Part shown: positions 62,423 through 64,000 of the stretch, in pieces
Layout of the letters: every line of letters begins with the position of its first letter
How positions within the stretch are numbered: the first letter of the stretch is position 1
Assembly: GCA_027886175.1 (NCBI GenBank)
Contig: JAJNNQ010000137.1
Span: 6,452,001-6,516,000 of the forward strand
DNA from: Phylloscopus collybita
Lineage: Eukaryota; Chordata; Aves; Passeriformes; Phylloscopidae
Length of the DNA stretch: 64,000 bases
Direction of reading: 5' to 3'
Made by a program: the position numbers and the translations under genes
The notes under the pieces: model-generated
Databases searched by the model: none
Told to the model about the DNA's origin: nothing
What the model saw: the letters and a program-made list of their open reading frames with translations, nothing else

Positions 62423-64000
62423 CTGTAAAACAGGAAAAACTGTAGTGAATCTACACTGAAAGGCCTTCTAAAGATGTCCTAAACCACAAAGGCAGCATAT
62501 TACATTAGCAACAGTCATGCTTTTGCTGGATTAGTTTTGTCTGTAGAAAGTAGAGGCTCTCAGAGCAAACATCAGTAACATTTTTTTTTAAATAGGCAGC
62601 AATTTTATAACAATGGCATCTCCAACAGCCTTCATCCAGTGACTTGGAGACAAGAGTTTCCCCTGTTTTCTTCATGTTCTCCCATGAGAAGAACTTCAGA
62701 AATAGTTTAAGTGTGTGAAGACCCTTATTGATTTTAATAAGCCTATACAGATGAAACATTTTTGGATCAGTAAGACTGAGACCCTAAAGACATTTTAAAT
62801 ACTGACTCTATTAAATACTGTGAATGGGTATCAAAAGCAGAGTCTCATTTTGTGCTGTCAGTGTCATGTCAGCTGTGGGGAAAACAGCTCTGTGGATAAG
62901 CAGGCCCTGAACTGTATCAAGCAAAAGCTTCCATGGGGGAATTGCCAGATCTGCAATTGTTGTGATGGGGAACTGATTTCTGAGTGGAAAAGTAGAAGAG
63001 AAAAAAGGTGAGGTTGTTTCTTAAAGGCCGTATTCCACCCAGTGAAAATCCACAGAAATCCACTGACCTGAAGGCAATGAATTCATGATTTAATAAATTT
63101 GGAAAAGCAGCACTTTCCTATCCCGCTATAGAAAACTTATCTACACATCAAATCACAACATTTTGAATCAACAGCTGACAAGTAAATGATGGCTTTCAAA
63201 TAACTCATATATGACCATTCATTCCCATTAAAAAGCACCAATCACAAGATGACCAGCATCCAAAACAAAGCACATTAAGGAAAATTCTGTCACTCTTCAC
63301 TACTGTGAAAACCTACACACAGAATTTGCAGTTGTCAGTTTGATGAAATGTTGGCCCCTCAAACAGACCCCAAAAAATAACCTCACAGCGTGTGGATTTA
63401 CAGAGATGAATCAATGGGACATGAAAGAAAAGGCAAGAGGCTTCCATTCTCCTGACTGGCAGAACAGCTGAATGCTGCACACTGTACTCACAGGGCTACG
63501 AGACAAATCAGAGAATCACTGGGATTTGCTGTGCTGTTTCCTCTAAAAGCTGAATATGTGCTTTAATTCAGATCCCACTGTTACCAGCCCTTCCCTCCCT
63601 TTCTCACCCCATGGGCTACAAAACCTATGTTCAGCCACAGTTTAATCCCTGAACTATTTTCTTTCAGTAGGAATCTCATACTGTTGCTCAGGTCTGTTCA
63701 AATCCACTTGATACAGCAGAAAGATTTTCACTTAATACTTTAGTAGATTAAAACTGAACAGTACCACCATCACCGAGCTGCAGCTGCTTTCACATGAGGA
63801 AGCAAAACATGGAAGTTTTCAGCAGATGCAAGAAGGACACTCCGGATCTGAACGTGCCCAGTGGACCTGGCAAAGATCTTTCAGCTTCTCTTTTAGAATG
63901 GCTGATGTGAAGTGTGTTTTTTTAGTGGTGCTACATCTCACACACCAAATTTCTGTCAAGCAACTTCAATGAGAAACAGCTCACCAGTGTGAGCTGCTCC
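62423..64000 (-). other. FAM107B: Upstream FAM107B intron, partial
   Basis: The splice acceptor at 62423 shows that an upstream exon exists, so this stretch is intron at least in its left part. I could not recognise an upstream exon or a promoter before the window ends. The sequence is unique and AT-rich. Confidence 0.6.

Overview
This window is nuclear DNA from a bird, most likely a passerine. The bird call rests on several CR1 LINE 3' ends with the avian terminal octamer (ATTCTATG-type), low repeat density, a compact solo LTR of a kind I associate with songbird genomes, and vertebrate introns and exons. There are no prokaryotic genes, CRISPR arrays, tRNAs or rRNAs. Nearly all open frames in the window are short, lack family similarity or run through simple repeats, and I do not treat them as genes.

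One protein-coding gene can be supported. It is FAM107B (also called HITS), on the minus strand at the right end. Three coding exons are resolved to the base with GT-AG borders: 62239-62422 (ATG at 62366), 58013-58166 and 55888-56004. They join in frame to a 132-residue protein, against 131 residues in human. The first exon also carries 56 open nucleotides upstream of the ATG behind a good splice acceptor. This fits the longer FAM107B isoform, whose upstream exons would lie beyond base 64000. The 3'UTR is about 3 kb and ends at a clear poly(A) site near 52880, with AATAAA at 52894-52899 and a GU-rich element behind it.

The left 52 kb is intergenic or intronic. In mammals the gene on the 3' side of FAM107B is FRMD4A, in the same orientation, so this stretch may be the FAM107B-FRMD4A interval. 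I could not find an FRMD4A exon, so that is inference. It contains a solo LTR with matched ends and a 4-bp target duplication (26121-26568), six CR1 positions, a probable ancient MIR SINE (about 3272-3425), a possible L3/MIR3-like relic (about 35095-35205), several microsatellites and long homopolymers, and a GC-rich minisatellite of mixed 14- and 16-bp units (47791-48086).

The stretches around 30.8-31.8 kb and 34.9-35.7 kb, and more weakly 9.3-10.4 kb, look like conserved non-coding (enhancer-like) sequence in composition. That is a guess from reading and needs an alignment. I see no evidence of a novel multi-gene system. The most unusual local structure is the two-unit minisatellite with higher-order organisation in a CpG-rich patch.
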